In this document: positions 55,922-64,000 of the stretch, piece after piece
How the letters are laid out: each line of letters opens with the position of its first letter
Position numbering within the stretch: the first letter of the stretch is position 1
Assembly: GCF_020193575.1 (NCBI RefSeq)
Contig: NZ_JADYVD010000028.1
Coordinates: 1-64,000 of the forward strand
Length of the DNA stretch: 64,000 nt
Origin: Ensifer sp. IC4062
GTDB lineage: Bacteria; Pseudomonadota; Alphaproteobacteria; Rhizobiales; Rhizobiaceae
Direction: 5' to 3'
Notes under the pieces: model-generated
Database searches by the model: none
What the model was told of the DNA's origin: nothing
Seen by the model: the letters and a program-made list of their open reading frames with translations, nothing else
Translations under genes and position numbers: made by a program

Positions 55922-56257
55922 ATGAGCGGAATTCACGATTTCATCGATAACGAAGTCAAGACGAACGACGTCGTTCTCTTTATGAAGGGCACGCCGCAGT
56001 TTCCGCAGTGTGGCTTCTCCGGTCAGGTTGTCCAGATCCTCGATTACATCGGCGTCGACTACAAGGGCATCAATGTGCTCGCGGATGCAGATCTTCGCCA
56101 GGGCATCAAGGACTATTCCAATTGGCCGACCATTCCGCAGCTCTATGTGAAGGGCGAATTCGTCGGCGGCTGTGACATCGTACGGGAGATGTTCCAGGCC
56201 GGCGAATTGCAGTCGCATCTTCAGGGGCAAGGTATTTCTGTGAAGGGTGCCGCCTGA
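55922..56257 (+). CDS. grxD: Monothiol glutaredoxin Grx4/GrxD
   Basis: A 111-residue CGFS-type glutaredoxin (Cys30 in [14 protein letters not shown]) with the glutathione-binding segment [20 protein letters not shown]. It binds a bridging [2Fe-2S] cluster with glutathione, transfers clusters and forms a heterodimer with BolA. The neighbouring BolA gene and the SUF operon in the same window fit this role. GGAAGG precedes the ATG, and a clear terminator follows. Confidence 0.96.
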   Translation: MSGIHDFIDNEVKTNDVVLFMKGTPQFPQCGFSGQVVQILDYIGVDYKGINVLADADLRQGIKDYSNWPTIPQLYVKGEFVGGCDIVREMFQAGELQSHLQGQGISVKGAA

Positions 56258-56286
56258 CCGGGGAAGACACCTTTCCAGATATCGGG

Positions 56287-56309
56287 AAAGGCGGGCGACC
56301 GCCTTTTTT
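56287..56309 (+). terminator. Rho-independent terminator of grxD
   Basis: AAAGGCGG-GCGA-CCGCCTTT with a run of six T residues forms a textbook intrinsic terminator 30 bases after the grxD stop. Confidence 0.9.
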
Positions 56310-56702
56310 GATTCTGGAGCTATATTTCGACTGTCTAATTTCTAATGTGCTTCTTCAGCGCACGGGCAATTTCCGGCTGCAGGGAGGCCACATCGATAGC
56401 CTGATATAAGCTGCCCGCGAGGGGCACCTTTTGTTTAAGGATATAAGAAGCGGATACCGCATCGTCCGGACCTCCGCTCGCCGCTCGTTCTGACGAGCGA
56501 GCGCGTCCTACCTTCACACCCGACGTGACGACCGGTGTTCGCCGGTCGTCAGTCCGTTCGGCACCACCGACCGCATCGTGTGGACCAGACACGGTCCGCG
56601 CCGGATGCGGAAACTAAACGCGTTGCAGCCATCTCCCGGTCGGAGAGCAGATAGTTTTCAAGACCGATTGCCATACCCACGGCCATCAGCAGGACAAGTG
56701 AC
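56310..56702. other. Intergenic region with two hairpins before the MFS pair
   Basis: About 390 bases without a supported gene. Two strong inverted repeats are present: CGCTCGT-TCTG-ACGAGCG (56482-56499) and GACGACCGG-TGTTCG-CCGGTCGTC (56527-56550). Two minus-strand frames (56335-56592 and 56549-56704) have unusual composition and no recognisable domain. The hairpins may act in the leader of the efflux gene or may be the trace of a small lost element. Confidence 0.5.
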
Positions 56703-57941
56703 ATGACGAGGCCCATTGATCAGACCGCCACCCTTTCGGGACTGACGAAGTTCCAGTTCATCGCGCTGATGGCAATGCTGATGTCAATCAACGCGGTCTC
56801 GATCGACATCATGCTGCCGGGCCTGCAGGAGATTGGCGCGAGCCTCGGGGTTGCCGACGAGAACGACCGGCAGTTTGTCATCACTGCCTACCTCATCGGC
56901 ATGGGCTTCGCGCAACTGTTCTTTGGGCCACTTTCCGACCGGTTCGGGCGAAAGGGGCCGCTGTTGGGCGGGCTAGCCTTGTACGGCCTCTGCGCGCTTG
57001 CGATCGTGTTCGTGCCGACCTTCGCGGCGCTCCTGTTCTTTCGGTTCGTTCAGGGCGTGGGCGCGGCCGCAACCCGCGTCATCACCGTTTCCGTCGTGCG
57101 TGACGTGTATGGCGGCCGCCAGATGGCGGAGATCATGTCGCTGGTCATGATGGTGTTCATGATCGTTCCGGTCATCGCGCCGAGCATCGGTCAGTTGATA
57201 ATGCTCTTTTCGGAATGGCACATGATCTTCGTCGTGATCGCGCTGTTCGCAGTGGCCATCGCGGCGCCCGTGGCCCTTCGGCTTCAGGAGACGTTGGCGC
57301 CGGCCAATCGGCGCGCCTTCACGGCTTCATCGATACTCGACGGATTCCGCATCGTGCTGACGAACCGGTTGGCGCTTTTTTACACGCTGGCGACATCCGC
57401 CCTCCTCGGCGGCCTTTTCGGCTTCGTGAATTCGGCTCAACAAATCCTCGTGGGCGTATACGGGCTCGGAATCTGGTTCCCGGGGGTGTTCGCAGCCTTC
57501 GCTGGGATGATGGCGGTCGCATCCTTCACCAATTCGCGCCTTGTCCGGCGCTTTGGGATGCGGGCACTGTCGCACGCAGCCCTTCTCGGTTTCACTCTGG
57601 CAAGCTTCGTCTGGGTGTCCCTGTCGCTGATCGGGCCGCTGCCGCTGGCGTTCTTCATCATTCTGCATGCCGCAACGATGTTCCAGTTCGGTCTGATCGC
57701 AGCGAATTTCAACGCCATGGCGATGGAGCCTCTCGGCCACGTGGCCGGAACGGCCTCCTCTGTACTGGGCTTTACGCAGACGATCGGCGGCGGGATCATC
57801 GGTGCACTCATCGGGCAGGCCTTCGACGGGACGGTGATGCCGCTCGCCGCCGGTTTTTTCACTGTCGCCATTTTCGCCCTCGCCTTCGTGCTGATCGCCG
57901 AGGATGGCCGGCTTTTCAGACCGCACAACCCGGCGGGTTAG
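56703..57941 (+). CDS. MFS efflux transporter, Bcr/CflA type
   Basis: A 412-residue major facilitator with 12 predicted membrane helices. DHA1-type motifs: MLPGLQEIGASLGVADEN at helix 1, GPLSDRFGRKGPLL (motif A) and FVQGVGAAATRVITVSVVRD (Bcr/CflA signature). It should export a small drug or metabolite using the proton gradient. It forms a head-to-tail pair with the next gene, 88 bases on, of similar sequence. Confidence 0.9.
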   Translation: MTRPIDQTATLSGLTKFQFIALMAMLMSINAVSIDIMLPGLQEIGASLGVADENDRQFVITAYLIGMGFAQLFFGPLSDRFGRKGPLLGGLALYGLCALAIVFVPTFAALLFFRFVQGVGAAATRVITVSVVRDVYGGRQMAEIMSLVMMVFMIVPVIAPSIGQLIMLFSEWHMIFVVIALFAVAIAAPVALRLQETLAPANRRAFTASSILDGFRIVLTNRLALFYTLATSALLGGLFGFVNSAQQILVGVYGLGIWFPGVFAAFAGMMAVASFTNSRLVRRFGMRALSHAALLGFTLASFVWVSLSLIGPLPLAFFIILHAATMFQFGLIAANFNAMAMEPLGHVAGTASSVLGFTQTIGGGIIGALIGQAFDGTVMPLAAGFFTVAIFALAFVLIAEDGRLFRPHNPAG

Positions 57942-58029
57942 CCGGCGGCAAGGAGGTGTCACTCGCTTCGCCGCCGCGGGCCCGCCGGTCCGATATCTCC
58001 TCCCAAGCTGTTATTACGGATATACGACA

Positions 58030-59337
58030 ATGTCTTCCGTCTCAGAACGATCTTCCATTCGCCAACAAGTCGAGCATGGTGACGGCGTTTCGGGCGCCGC
58101 ACGCATCCGTATGGGTGTCGCCGAGTTCATCGTGACAATCGCGCTCTTGACTGCCAGCGTAGCGCTTGCGATCGACAGCATGCTGCCCGCCCTTCAGAGC
58201 ATCGGTCAGTCGTTCGACGTCGCAACTGCCAACGACGCGCAGCTTGTCATCGGCGTCTTCCTGCTCGGATTCGGCCTCTCGCAGATCTTCTTCGGCAGCC
58301 TTTCCGACGCCTTCGGCCGGCGCATCGTATTGCTCGGCGGCCTTGCCTTCTTCACACTCACCTCGTTTACTGCCTCGCAGGCCTCGAGCTTCGAAGCGCT
58401 GCTTGTGATGCGCTTCGTCCAAGGGATCGGTGCAGCCGCCATCCGCATCACGACGATGGCAATCGTACGCGACTGTTTCGGTGGCCGCGAGATGGCGCGA
58501 GTCATGTCTTACGTGATGATCGTCTTCATGATCATTCCGATCGTCGCTCCTTCTCTCGGCCAACTTGTGATCGTCTCTGCGAGCTGGCATTGGATTTTTA
58601 TCCTGATTGGCGGCATTGGTGCCGTCCTGTTTGCCTGGGCGCTCGCCCGGATGAAGGAGTCCCTGCTGCCAGCCGAGCGCCTACCGCTTTCGGTCGGCGC
58701 CGTCCTCTCTGGCTTCCGCACGGTACTTACGAACCGTATAACCTGCGGCTATATGATCGGGCTTACCCTCTTCTCGGCAGTGATCTGTGCTTACATCGTC
58801 AGTGTTCAGCAGGTCTTCGGGGAGGTCTATGGTCTTGGCGATTGGCTGCCGATCGCCTTTGCAGGGACTGCGGGCGGCATTGCAGTTGCCAATTTCGCCA
58901 ACGGCTTCTTCGTCCGCAGCTTCGGTATGCGCCGCATCTCACACGCGGCGATGGTCCTCTTCACATTGCTGGCGTCGATCGGTTTCGTGCTGTCGCTCGC
59001 CGGCACGCCGGCCTTCACGATCAGCTATCTGCTGTTTTCGATATTGCTGATGTTCTTCGCTGTCATTGCCACGAACTTCACCGCCATCAGCCTTGAGCCG
59101 ATGGGACACCTTGCGGGGACGGCAACTGCGATCACCGGCTTCGTGTCGACGACGGGCGGGACACTGCTCGGCGCCGCTGTCGGCCAGCTCTTCAATGGTA
59201 CGCTGCAGCCACTATTCGGTGGCTTCGCGCTGTTCGGTCTGCTTACCATTCTCGCCACGCTCTGGGCAGAGAACGGCAAGCTCTTCACGCATCCCGGCGA
59301 CAAGGACATGGCGCACGAGCACGGCGGCCACATCTAG
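58030..59337 (+). CDS. MFS efflux transporter, Bcr/CflA type (second copy)
   Basis: A 435-residue paralogue of the preceding transporter. Motifs: MLPALQSIGQSFDVATANDA, GSLSDAFGRRIVLL (motif A) and FVQGIGAAAIRITTMAIVRD. The extra length is a polar N-terminal tail before helix 1 and a C-terminal HPGDKDMAHEHGGHI that may bind metal. The start at 58030 was chosen because the longer frame is the shadow of the end of the first transporter. Probably a tandem duplication with divergence of specificity. Confidence 0.9.
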   Translation: MSSVSERSSIRQQVEHGDGVSGAARIRMGVAEFIVTIALLTASVALAIDSMLPALQSIGQSFDVATANDAQLVIGVFLLGFGLSQIFFGSLSDAFGRRIVLLGGLAFFTLTSFTASQASSFEALLVMRFVQGIGAAAIRITTMAIVRDCFGGREMARVMSYVMIVFMIIPIVAPSLGQLVIVSASWHWIFILIGGIGAVLFAWALARMKESLLPAERLPLSVGAVLSGFRTVLTNRITCGYMIGLTLFSAVICAYIVSVQQVFGEVYGLGDWLPIAFAGTAGGIAVANFANGFFVRSFGMRRISHAAMVLFTLLASIGFVLSLAGTPAFTISYLLFSILLMFFAVIATNFTAISLEPMGHLAGTATAITGFVSTTGGTLLGAAVGQLFNGTLQPLFGGFALFGLLTILATLWAENGKLFTHPGDKDMAHEHGGHI

Positions 59338-59347
59338 TGGTTTTCGG

Positions 59348-59377
59348 CGGCCGCGCACCAAGGGGCGCGGCCGTTTT
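59348..59377 (+). terminator. Terminator after the MFS pair
   Basis: CGGCCGCGC-ACCAAGGG-GCGCGGCCG is a perfect nine-base stem followed by TTTTG, ten bases beyond the second transporter stop. Confidence 0.8.
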
Positions 59378-59393
59378 GTACATCGGGACGGTC

Positions 59394-59843
59394 TCAGTTC
59401 ACATCCAGCGGCGGCCCGGTGAACCGCAGATTGTGCCGGCCTGCGGCCTCCACGATCGCCGGCATATCGTCGGGAACGGAGAACTGGCCCGCCGTCATTT
59501 CCGCGAAGAACTCCTCGAAGCCCCCGGGTGTCAGGACCACCAGATGGCGGCAGGGAATATCCCCGACCACCTGGAAGGTATGCGCCGATCCACGGGGAAT
59601 AAACACCGTCTCTCCCGGTCCTCGCATGAACTCTTCGCCCTCCAGCCAGAATTTGCACCGGCCTGTGAGAATCACGAAGATCTCGTCTTCGGCCTCGTGG
59701 ATGTGTCGCGGAGGCCCGCTTCCGATGGGAGAAAGGCTGTCGACGATCGACATTTTGCCGTCGGTCGCCTTGGTGGACAGAATTGTCTTGTATTTGATGC
59801 CATTCCAATCGATGGCATCGGCGTGAAAGGTGTCGTTATACAT
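59394..59843 (-). CDS. Cupin-domain protein
   Basis: A 149-residue single-cupin protein. The first metal motif is RHIHEAEDEIFVILTGRCKF (HxH with a following E), and the second motif ends in AHTFQV. It may be a small-molecule dioxygenase, isomerase or binding protein; a substrate cannot be named. The ATG at 59843 has GGAG upstream; a TTG five codons earlier is less likely. It is divergent from a LysR regulator, probably its controller. Confidence 0.85.
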   Translation of the reverse strand: MYNDTFHADAIDWNGIKYKTILSTKATDGKMSIVDSLSPIGSGPPRHIHEAEDEIFVILTGRCKFWLEGEEFMRGPGETVFIPRGSAHTFQVVGDIPCRHLVVLTPGGFEEFFAEMTAGQFSVPDDMPAIVEAAGRHNLRFTGPPLDVN

Positions 59844-59896
59844 GCTTAGCTCCGTCAAAGCGTTCTGATTGACGCGAGCTTATGCGGTGGGGCAAT

Positions 59897-59911
59897 ATCG
59901 GTCCAACCGAT
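59897..59911. promoter_or_regulatory. Candidate LysR operator
   Basis: ATCGGT-CCA-ACCGAT is a 15-base palindrome in the gap between the cupin and LysR genes, 19 bases before the regulator start. Position and symmetry fit a LysR binding site. Confidence 0.5.
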
Positions 59912-59930
59912 TGTACAGATATAAGTTATC

Positions 59931-60890
59931 GTGAAAGTCAATTTCGCAACGTTCGACCTCAACCTGATGCGCGTACTCGACGCCATTCTGCGCGAGGGTT
60001 CGACTGTCCAGGCGGGTAGGCGGTTGAACATGTCCCAGTCAGCAGTATCGGGCGCGCTGGCCAGGCTGCGGCACGCGCTGAAAGACGAGCTGTTCGTCCG
60101 CCATGGCAACCGCCTAGTTCCGACTGATTATGCAAGGTCCATTGAATTGCCCCTTAGAGAGGAGTTGGACCGACTCGCAGTCCTTTTTGCGCCACCGAGC
60201 ACGTTCGATCCCACAACGGCGGAGGGAACGTTTCGGATCACAGCAAGCGATTTCTTCGCCGAGATGCTGATGCCGGCGCTCGCGGATCTTCTGCGCAAGC
60301 AGGCGCCCAATATCAGGGCGCAACTCGTGGATCTCGTTCCGAACAGCTATATCGACAGTCTCGAGAAGTACCATGCCGATTTGGCGTTGATCCCCAACCA
60401 GCCATTTCCAGACTGGGCCAGCAGTCAGCCACTCTTTTATTCGACCTTCGTCGTGGTCACGCGGCGCAGCCATCCCCAACTGACAGCGGCGGGGTTAAGA
60501 CCAGGCGAAACCGTTCCGATGGAGCTGTTCTGCGAGATTGGACACGTGCTTTTCTCGCCCGAGGGAAATTTCTCGGCCATGGGCGACGCCGCCCTGGCCA
60601 GGATGGGCCGCCGCCGAAAGGTCATGATGACCTTGCCGGTGTTCTCGGGCGTTTGCCGCGCAGTTGCGGAAAGCGACCTGATCGCGTTGGTGCCGCGTCA
60701 GCTTGCCGAACGGGTCGCTCCGCAGATCGGCCTGGAGATCTACTATCCGCCGATGCCGATTGATGCCCCCTTGATCATCGCGGTCTGGCACCGACGTTCG
60801 ACGTCCAACCCGCTCCACAGATGGATGAGGGAAAGGATCATCGGGTTGATGCGCCCCCTTAACGAAGGCGAGCGGACTGCCATCGCCTAA
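59931..60890 (+). CDS. LysR-family transcription regulator
   Basis: A 319-residue LysR regulator: N-terminal helix-turn-helix (FDLNLMRVLDAILREGSTVQ, then MSQSAVSGALARLRHALKDE, LFVRHGNRLVPT) and a periplasmic-binding-like effector domain. This resembles the NodD/SyrM side of the LysR family in its opening. The start is a GTG at 59931. It is divergent from the cupin gene and probably controls it, itself, or the nearby MFS exporters. Confidence 0.9.
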   Translation: MKVNFATFDLNLMRVLDAILREGSTVQAGRRLNMSQSAVSGALARLRHALKDELFVRHGNRLVPTDYARSIELPLREELDRLAVLFAPPSTFDPTTAEGTFRITASDFFAEMLMPALADLLRKQAPNIRAQLVDLVPNSYIDSLEKYHADLALIPNQPFPDWASSQPLFYSTFVVVTRRSHPQLTAAGLRPGETVPMELFCEIGHVLFSPEGNFSAMGDAALARMGRRRKVMMTLPVFSGVCRAVAESDLIALVPRQLAERVAPQIGLEIYYPPMPIDAPLIIAVWHRRSTSNPLHRWMRERIIGLMRPLNEGERTAIA

Positions 60891-60988
60891 AGCGCGTCGC
60901 GTTCAGTCGGACTTACGACGCGCTGTAGATCCTGTTCTGATGCATGTCGTTTGTCCCAAAACCGCTGCACACTTTTGGCCGACATGCA
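60891..60988 (+). repeat. Intergenic palindromic element, copy E
   Basis: Two palindromes: AGCGCGTCG (60891-60899) with CGACGCGCT (60916-60924) followed by GTAG, and TGCATGTCG (60941-60949) with CGACATGCA (60980-60988). The second matches the ends of the tandem repeats after purL, the first is a variant of the RIME second palindrome in reversed order. It starts at the LysR stop codon. Confidence 0.7.
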
Positions 60989-61000
60989 TTAGATGTTTTG

Positions 61001-61825
61001 TCAGACGATGAAAACCTCTCGGCGCAACGCGTCCCAGCTCTCCTTGTCGGTCGCGAGAAGCAGGCCGCCGTTCGTATGGGCGGGCAGATAGCGCGAGCCA
61101 TCGAAGCGCGCTGCATAGGCACCCGCCTCTTCGGCGATCAACGTACCAGCCAGGTGGTCCCACGGCATCAGCTTCTGGTACATGAGGAAATGCAGGTGGC
61201 CACCGGCAAAGATGCGATACTCGTGGGCCGCGCAACGGTAACTGGTCGCGATCCTGACCTTGGCCAAATTACCCATGACGATCCGCCGGTCATCTTCCTT
61301 GTAGAAGGCCGTTGAAGCACCGCCGACCATCGCCTCGAGCGGCACGCCCGCAGTCACCGCCAATTTCTCCTGCGATCCATCGGGCCGGCAGAGCCAGGCG
61401 CCCGCCCCTCTCTCCGCAATGACCCAGTCGTTGCCGAGCGGATCATAGATGATGCCGGCGACTGTCTCGCCCTTGGCGACCACGCTTGCCATCACGCCGA
61501 AGAGCGGCAGGCCAGCAGCGAAATTGAACGTTCCGTCGATCGGGTCGACGACGATGGCGAGATCGGCATCGGCAAGCTTGTCGAGAAGCACGGGTTCGGC
61601 GGCGACGGATTCCTCGCCGATGAAGACAGCGCCGGGCGCGATCGCGTCGATCCTGGCCTTGATCAGCCTTTCCGCCGCTTCGTCCCCCTCCGTGACGAGA
61701 TCAATCGCCTCCGACTTCATGCGCACATCGCCTGAGCCAAGATTGCGGAAGCGCGGCAGGATTTCCTTGACCGCCGCCTCCTGCAAAAGGTTGGCAAGCG
61801 CGGCGATGTCGACGGATTGGCTCAT
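61001..61825 (-). CDS. Inositol monophosphatase family protein
   Basis: A 274-residue Mg-dependent phosphatase. Metal-site motifs are GEES (residues 70-73), DPIDGTFNF (94-102) and the late PWDHLAG. Substrates of this family include inositol-1-phosphate, 3'-phosphoadenosine-5'-phosphate and histidinol phosphate, so the true one is open. The start overlaps ttcA by four bases (ATGA), giving a two-gene operon. Confidence 0.9.
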   Translation of the reverse strand: MSQSVDIAALANLLQEAAVKEILPRFRNLGSGDVRMKSEAIDLVTEGDEAAERLIKARIDAIAPGAVFIGEESVAAEPVLLDKLADADLAIVVDPIDGTFNFAAGLPLFGVMASVVAKGETVAGIIYDPLGNDWVIAERGAGAWLCRPDGSQEKLAVTAGVPLEAMVGGASTAFYKEDDRRIVMGNLAKVRIATSYRCAAHEYRIFAGGHLHFLMYQKLMPWDHLAGTLIAEEAGAYAARFDGSRYLPAHTNGGLLLATDKESWDALRREVFIV

Positions 61826-62706
61826 TCTTTGGGCTCCGGGGAAAGGGATTGGAAATCGAAAAGCTTCGGGTCGAGCAGGTGTGACGGGTTCACGTGGCCA
61901 AGCGCGCGCAGCATCGTATCCTTGCGGCCGGGCATGCGCCGCTCTATGTCCGCAAGCATCGCCTTCATCGCATTGCGCTCGAGACCGTCCTGCGAACCGC
62001 AGAGATCGCAGGGGATGATCGGAAATTCCATCGCCGCGGCGAACTTCGCGAGGTCGTCTTCCGCCGCATAGGCAAGCGGTCTCAGCACCATGAGATCGCC
62101 CTCGTCGTTGAGAAGCTTGGCCGGCATCGATGCGAGACGCCCGCCATGAAAGAGGTTCATGAAGAAGGTTTCGAGAATGTCTTCGCGATGATGACCGAGG
62201 ACCAGGGCATCACACCCCTCCTCCCGCGCGATGCGATAGAGATTGCCGCGCCTCAGCCGCGAACAGAGCGAGCAATAGGTCGCGCCGGTCGGCACCTTTT
62301 CCTTCACGACGGAATAGGTGTCGCGGTAGTCGATACGGTGCTTGACGCCGATCGAAGTCAGGTATTCCGGCAAAATGTGCTTGGGGAAGTTCGGCTGGCC
62401 CTGATCGAGATTGCAGGCGATAAGTTCGACCGGCAGCAGCCCGCGCCATTTGAGGTCCATGAGCAACGCGAGCAGGCTGTAGCTGTCCTTGCCGCCTGAG
62501 AGACCGACCAGCCAGCGCTTCGCGCCCTTCAGCATGTCGAAGTCGTCGAGCGCCTGACGCGTCTGCCGCAGCAGGCGCTTGCGAAGCTTGTTGAAGGAAA
62601 CAGACGATGGCATCCGGGCAAAAAGCGGATGGGCGTCGGCGTCGAGGCGTTCCTCACCGACGATGCTGTTCGTCCCGTCGTGCTCTGACGATCGTGCGAG
62701 TTCCAT
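61822..62706 (-). CDS. ttcA: tRNA 2-thiocytidine(32) synthetase TtcA
   Basis: A 294-residue enzyme that thiolates C32 of certain tRNAs using a [4Fe-4S] cluster and ATP. PP-loop SGGKDS is at residues 70-75; the paired Cys motifs are in [12 protein letters not shown] and [11 protein letters not shown]-terminal [20 protein letters not shown] completes the family pattern. The N-terminal ~30 residues are variable and a shorter start is possible. Coupled to the phosphatase gene. Confidence 0.93.
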   Translation of the reverse strand: MELARSSEHDGTNSIVGEERLDADAHPLFARMPSSVSFNKLRKRLLRQTRQALDDFDMLKGAKRWLVGLSGGKDSYSLLALLMDLKWRGLLPVELIACNLDQGQPNFPKHILPEYLTSIGVKHRIDYRDTYSVVKEKVPTGATYCSLCSRLRRGNLYRIAREEGCDALVLGHHREDILETFFMNLFHGGRLASMPAKLLNDEGDLMVLRPLAYAAEDDLAKFAAAMEFPIIPCDLCGSQDGLERNAMKAMLADIERRMPGRKDTMLRALGHVNPSHLLDPKLFDFQSLSPEPKE

Positions 62707-62815
62707 GGCGACAGTCTCGGATTAGGCGGGCGGCATCAGCTGCGCCCAGGTGCATTAACAGCACTTGCCCTGTCCGGCGCCGGAGATCAAGGGGAAACGA
62801 TGCGGAACGGTATTA

Positions 62816-63763
62816 TCAAGGGCCGAAGACGGACCACCCCGTGCGCGCGGCAAGCATTTCGAGCGCCAGTGAACCGAGCAGCGAATTGCCGTTGTCGTTG
62901 AGGCCCGGCGACCAGACGGCGACGGAAGCCTTGCCCGGTGCGACCGCCATAATCCCGCCGCCGACGCCGCTCTTGCCCGGCAGTCCGACGCGATAGGCGA
63001 AATCGCCGGAGCCGTCATAGTGCCCGCAGGTCAGCATCAGCGCATTGATGCGGCGCGCACGCTGACGCGAGACGACGGAATGCCCCGTCAACGGGTTGGC
63101 GCCGCCGGCTGCCAGGAACAGGCCGGCCTTGGCGAGCTGGACGCAGGTCATTGCAAGCGCGCAGTGATGAAAATAGACGCCTAGGACGTGTTCGGCCGGA
63201 TGATCGAGCCGGCCATAGGAACGCATGAAATTGGCAAGGGCGACATTGCGGAAGCCGGTTGCCGTCTCCGAGCGCGCTACCTCGTGGTCAATCACGATCG
63301 TGTCGTCGTCGGCGAGATAGCGGACGAACTGCACGATTTCGCCGATCAGCTCCTTCGGCGTGTGGCCTGCAAGGATGAGGTCGCTGATGGTGATCGCGCC
63401 GGCGTTGATGAAGGGGTTGCGCGGTTTGCCGCCTTCGTGCTCGAGCTGCACGATCGAATTGAAGGCCGAGCCGGACGGCTCACGCCCGACCCGGTGCCAA
63501 ATGTTCTCGCCATGCTTGCCGAGCGCCAGCGTCAGGGTGAAAACCTTGGAAACGCTCTGGATCGAAAACGGCACCTCGGCATCGCCGACCCGATATATCT
63601 GACCGCCCGTCGTGACGATTGCCATGCCGAAACGGCGGGAGTCGACGCGCGCGAGTTGCGGGATGTAGTCTGCCACCTTGCCTTCGCCAAGCCGTGGCGT
63701 CAGTTCGCGGTAAATGTCATCGATGATCGCCTGCAGATCTTGCGGCGCTTGCTGCTCCGGCAT
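62816..63763 (-). CDS. glsA: Glutaminase A
   Basis: A 315-residue serine-dependent glutaminase of beta-lactamase-like fold that converts glutamine to glutamate and ammonia. The catalytic S70-x-x-K73 is in [10 protein letters not shown]; family segments [11 protein letters not shown] and [14 protein letters not shown] are present. The start at 63763 follows GAGGGA; the frame extends upstream without support. It begins just 40 bases from the rpsD terminator. Confidence 0.94.
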   Translation of the reverse strand: MPEQQAPQDLQAIIDDIYRELTPRLGEGKVADYIPQLARVDSRRFGMAIVTTGGQIYRVGDAEVPFSIQSVSKVFTLTLALGKHGENIWHRVGREPSGSAFNSIVQLEHEGGKPRNPFINAGAITISDLILAGHTPKELIGEIVQFVRYLADDDTIVIDHEVARSETATGFRNVALANFMRSYGRLDHPAEHVLGVYFHHCALAMTCVQLAKAGLFLAAGGANPLTGHSVVSRQRARRINALMLTCGHYDGSGDFAYRVGLPGKSGVGGGIMAVAPGKASVAVWSPGLNDNGNSLLGSLALEMLAARTGWSVFGP

Positions 63764-63803
63764 GCGGCATCCCTCGACACGGATTGATCGGCACATCGTA
63801 CAA

Positions 63804-63831
63804 AAAAACCGCCCGTCTCCGGGCGGTTTTT
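63804..63831 (-). terminator. Terminator of rpsD
   Basis: AAAAACCGCCCG-GAGA(on minus)-CGGGCGGTTTTT is a 12-base perfect stem with T runs on both sides, 30 bases past the rpsD stop. It would work in both directions. Confidence 0.9.
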
Positions 63832-63861
63832 CGAAAGCTCACAAGGCCAGAGCCTCGGATT

Positions 63862-64000
63862 AACGCGAATAGAATTCGACGACCAGGTGCGGTTCCATGA
63901 CGACCGGATACGGAACGTCGGAGAGAACCGGAACGCGGACGTAGGTCGCAACCATTTTGTTGTGGTCGGCTTCGATGTAGTCCGGAACGTCGCGCTCAGC
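63862..64000 (-). CDS. rpsD: Ribosomal protein S4, 3' end only
   Basis: The last 45 codons of rpsD are read on the minus strand, ending with [20 protein letters not shown] and FYSR. This is the C terminus of 30S protein S4. The rest of the gene lies beyond the right edge. S4 is a primary rRNA binder in small-subunit assembly. Confidence 0.93.

Noticed and set aside
56335-56592. Minus-strand frame of 85 residues before the MFS pair
   Set aside because: Half of it lies across two hairpins and the composition is not convincing. Its last 38 residues could be a gene remnant, but I cannot support it.
56549-56704. Minus-strand frame of 51 residues with a hydrophobic start, overlapping the MFS start codon
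   Set aside because: The second half is low-complexity Arg/Cys/Trp sequence within a hairpin, and no ribosome binding site or family was found.
41771-60988. CRISPR array or tRNA-like structures among the palindromic repeats
   Set aside because: The repeats are dispersed palindromes without regular spacers, and none folds as a tRNA.

Overview
The window looks like chromosomal DNA of a Rhizobiaceae alphaproteobacterium, most likely Sinorhizobium/Ensifer. This rests on the GC-rich coding sequence, the rhizobial gene order sufS2-B-C-D-S1-T-A, repeated intergenic palindromes that resemble rhizobial RIME elements, an alphaproteobacterial F1-ATPase zeta-type inhibitor, and close protein resemblance to S. 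meliloti families recalled from memory. No database was searched, so the species is not fixed. Most of the window is core housekeeping DNA. Accessory features are the end of an IS481-type insertion sequence at the left edge, a molybdo-enzyme maturation cluster, small lipoproteins and a few broken genes.

Layout. 1-174: outer end of an IS481-like element. 293-768: two tiny lipoprotein genes that resemble each other. 938-3669: secreted alpha/beta hydrolase, a hypothetical protein and a periplasmic copper-chaperone pair. 3830-8443: tandem glycine riboswitch followed by gcvT-gcvH-gcvP (glycine cleavage). 8673-16607: P-loop kinase and the seven-gene SUF iron-sulfur operon on the minus strand, with an Irr-type (ICE) box at its head. 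16831-25019: hydrolase, diguanylate cyclase, anmK, tyrS and a very large AsmA/YhdP-like envelope protein. 25339-30547: bcp, DUF455 ferritin-like protein, M23 peptidase, DEAD-box helicase, Nudix hydrolase, TfoX-like protein. 30551-35973: a minus-strand operon encoding flavin reductase, MoxR ATPase, CoxE-type VWA protein, two XdhC-family proteins and a MoeA-like/MobA-like fusion. This is a maturation set for a molybdenum hydroxylase, but no structural subunits are present. 36133-41751: periplasmic binding protein plus P1 peptidase, rpe operon, purB. 42021-46585: PilZ protein, DUF2189, RBBP9-like hydrolase and a PAS-GGDEF-EAL protein whose end appears frameshifted.

46680-56257: purine synthesis genes purC-purS-purQ and, about 4 kb on, purL. 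Between purQ and purL lie a lipoprotein, DUF1330, a DUF1127 protein divergent from a MocR-type regulator, and a frameshifted lipid A deacylase-like gene. purL is followed by BolA, an 80-residue basic protein and the monothiol glutaredoxin grxD. 56703-60890: two paralogous Bcr/CflA-type MFS efflux genes, then a cupin divergent from a LysR regulator. 61001-64000: inositol-monophosphatase-like protein, ttcA, glsA and the 3' end of rpsD.

Themes. Iron-sulfur assembly and its users recur: the SUF operon, BolA-Grx4 and TtcA with its Cys-X-X-Cys pairs. One-carbon and purine supply is present as gcvTHP feeding purC/S/Q/L/B. Second-messenger signalling is represented by two GGDEF proteins and a PilZ protein. 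At least five intergenic gaps carry related palindromic repeats, in several cases close to pur genes.
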